A stretch of DNA of 5,509 nt from Holophagaceae bacterium UBA706 (GTDB taxonomy: Bacteria > Acidobacteriota > Holophagae > Holophagales > Holophagaceae), in NCBI GenBank assembly GCA_002298155.1, contig DBME01000325.1:1-5509 (forward strand), in the 5' to 3' direction. Each line of letters opens with the position of its first letter. Within the stretch, counting starts at the first letter, position 1. Under the pieces are notes generated by a model, which saw only the letters and a list, made by a program, of their open reading frames with translations, had not been told where the DNA came from and searched no databases. Of the stretch, positions 5,481 to 5,509 are shown one piece after another. Position numbers and translations under genes: made by a program.

Positions 5481-5509
5481 TCAGCCCTTCTTCTCATCCT
5501 TGGCGCATT
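5481..5509 (-). CDS. C-terminal end of an unidentified gene
   Basis: Only the last codons are inside the window, reading CAKDEKKG and then TGA at 5483-5481 on the minus strand. The lysine-rich charged tail and the strong terminator just downstream make a real gene end likely. Eight residues are too few to name a family. Confidence 0.5.

Overview
The window is GC-rich and gene-dense. All five recognisable genes and a sixth gene fragment lie on the minus strand, so transcription runs from high to low coordinates. The codons are strongly G/C-ending, and the non-coding gaps (about 1930-2081, 3947-4064 and 5331-5480) are visibly more AT-rich. The source looks like a free-living GC-rich bacterium, perhaps an acidobacterium of the Holophaga/Geothrix kind or a deltaproteobacterium. 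That placement is a guess from composition and gene style, with no marker gene to settle it. There is no sign of a mobile element, CRISPR array, tRNA or rRNA.

Layout in the direction of transcription: (a) 5481-5509, the last codons of a gene entering from the right edge, followed by a 16-bp perfect hairpin terminator; (b) 4065-5330, a polysaccharide pyruvyl transferase family protein, apparently monocistronic; (c) 3434-3946 and 2082-3437, two genes coupled by a GTGA stop/start overlap. The first is a small FMN split-barrel (PNPOx-like) protein. The second is a three-part protein with a PNPOx-like domain, a GAF domain and a C-terminal domain that reads like an OmpR/PhoB-type winged helix; (d) 967-1929 and 1-955, the alpha and beta E1 subunits of a thiamine-diphosphate 2-oxoacid dehydrogenase (pyruvate/acetoin/branched-chain class), 11 bases apart and clearly one operon, with beta running off the left edge.

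The most interesting point is the junction between (c) and (d). Four copies of TTAAG, with start-to-start spacing of exactly 11 bp, lie at 2049-2086. They overlap the stop codon of the winged-helix gene and lie about 120-160 bp upstream of the E1-alpha start codon. Tandem repeats with an 11-bp period are the signature binding pattern of OmpR/PhoB-type winged helices. The working hypothesis is that the FMN/GAF protein is a one-component, redox- or ligand-sensing transcription factor that binds this array and controls the neighbouring E1 operon, possibly with the coupled small flavoprotein as a partner. The repeats and gene order are seen directly; the regulatory link is inference.
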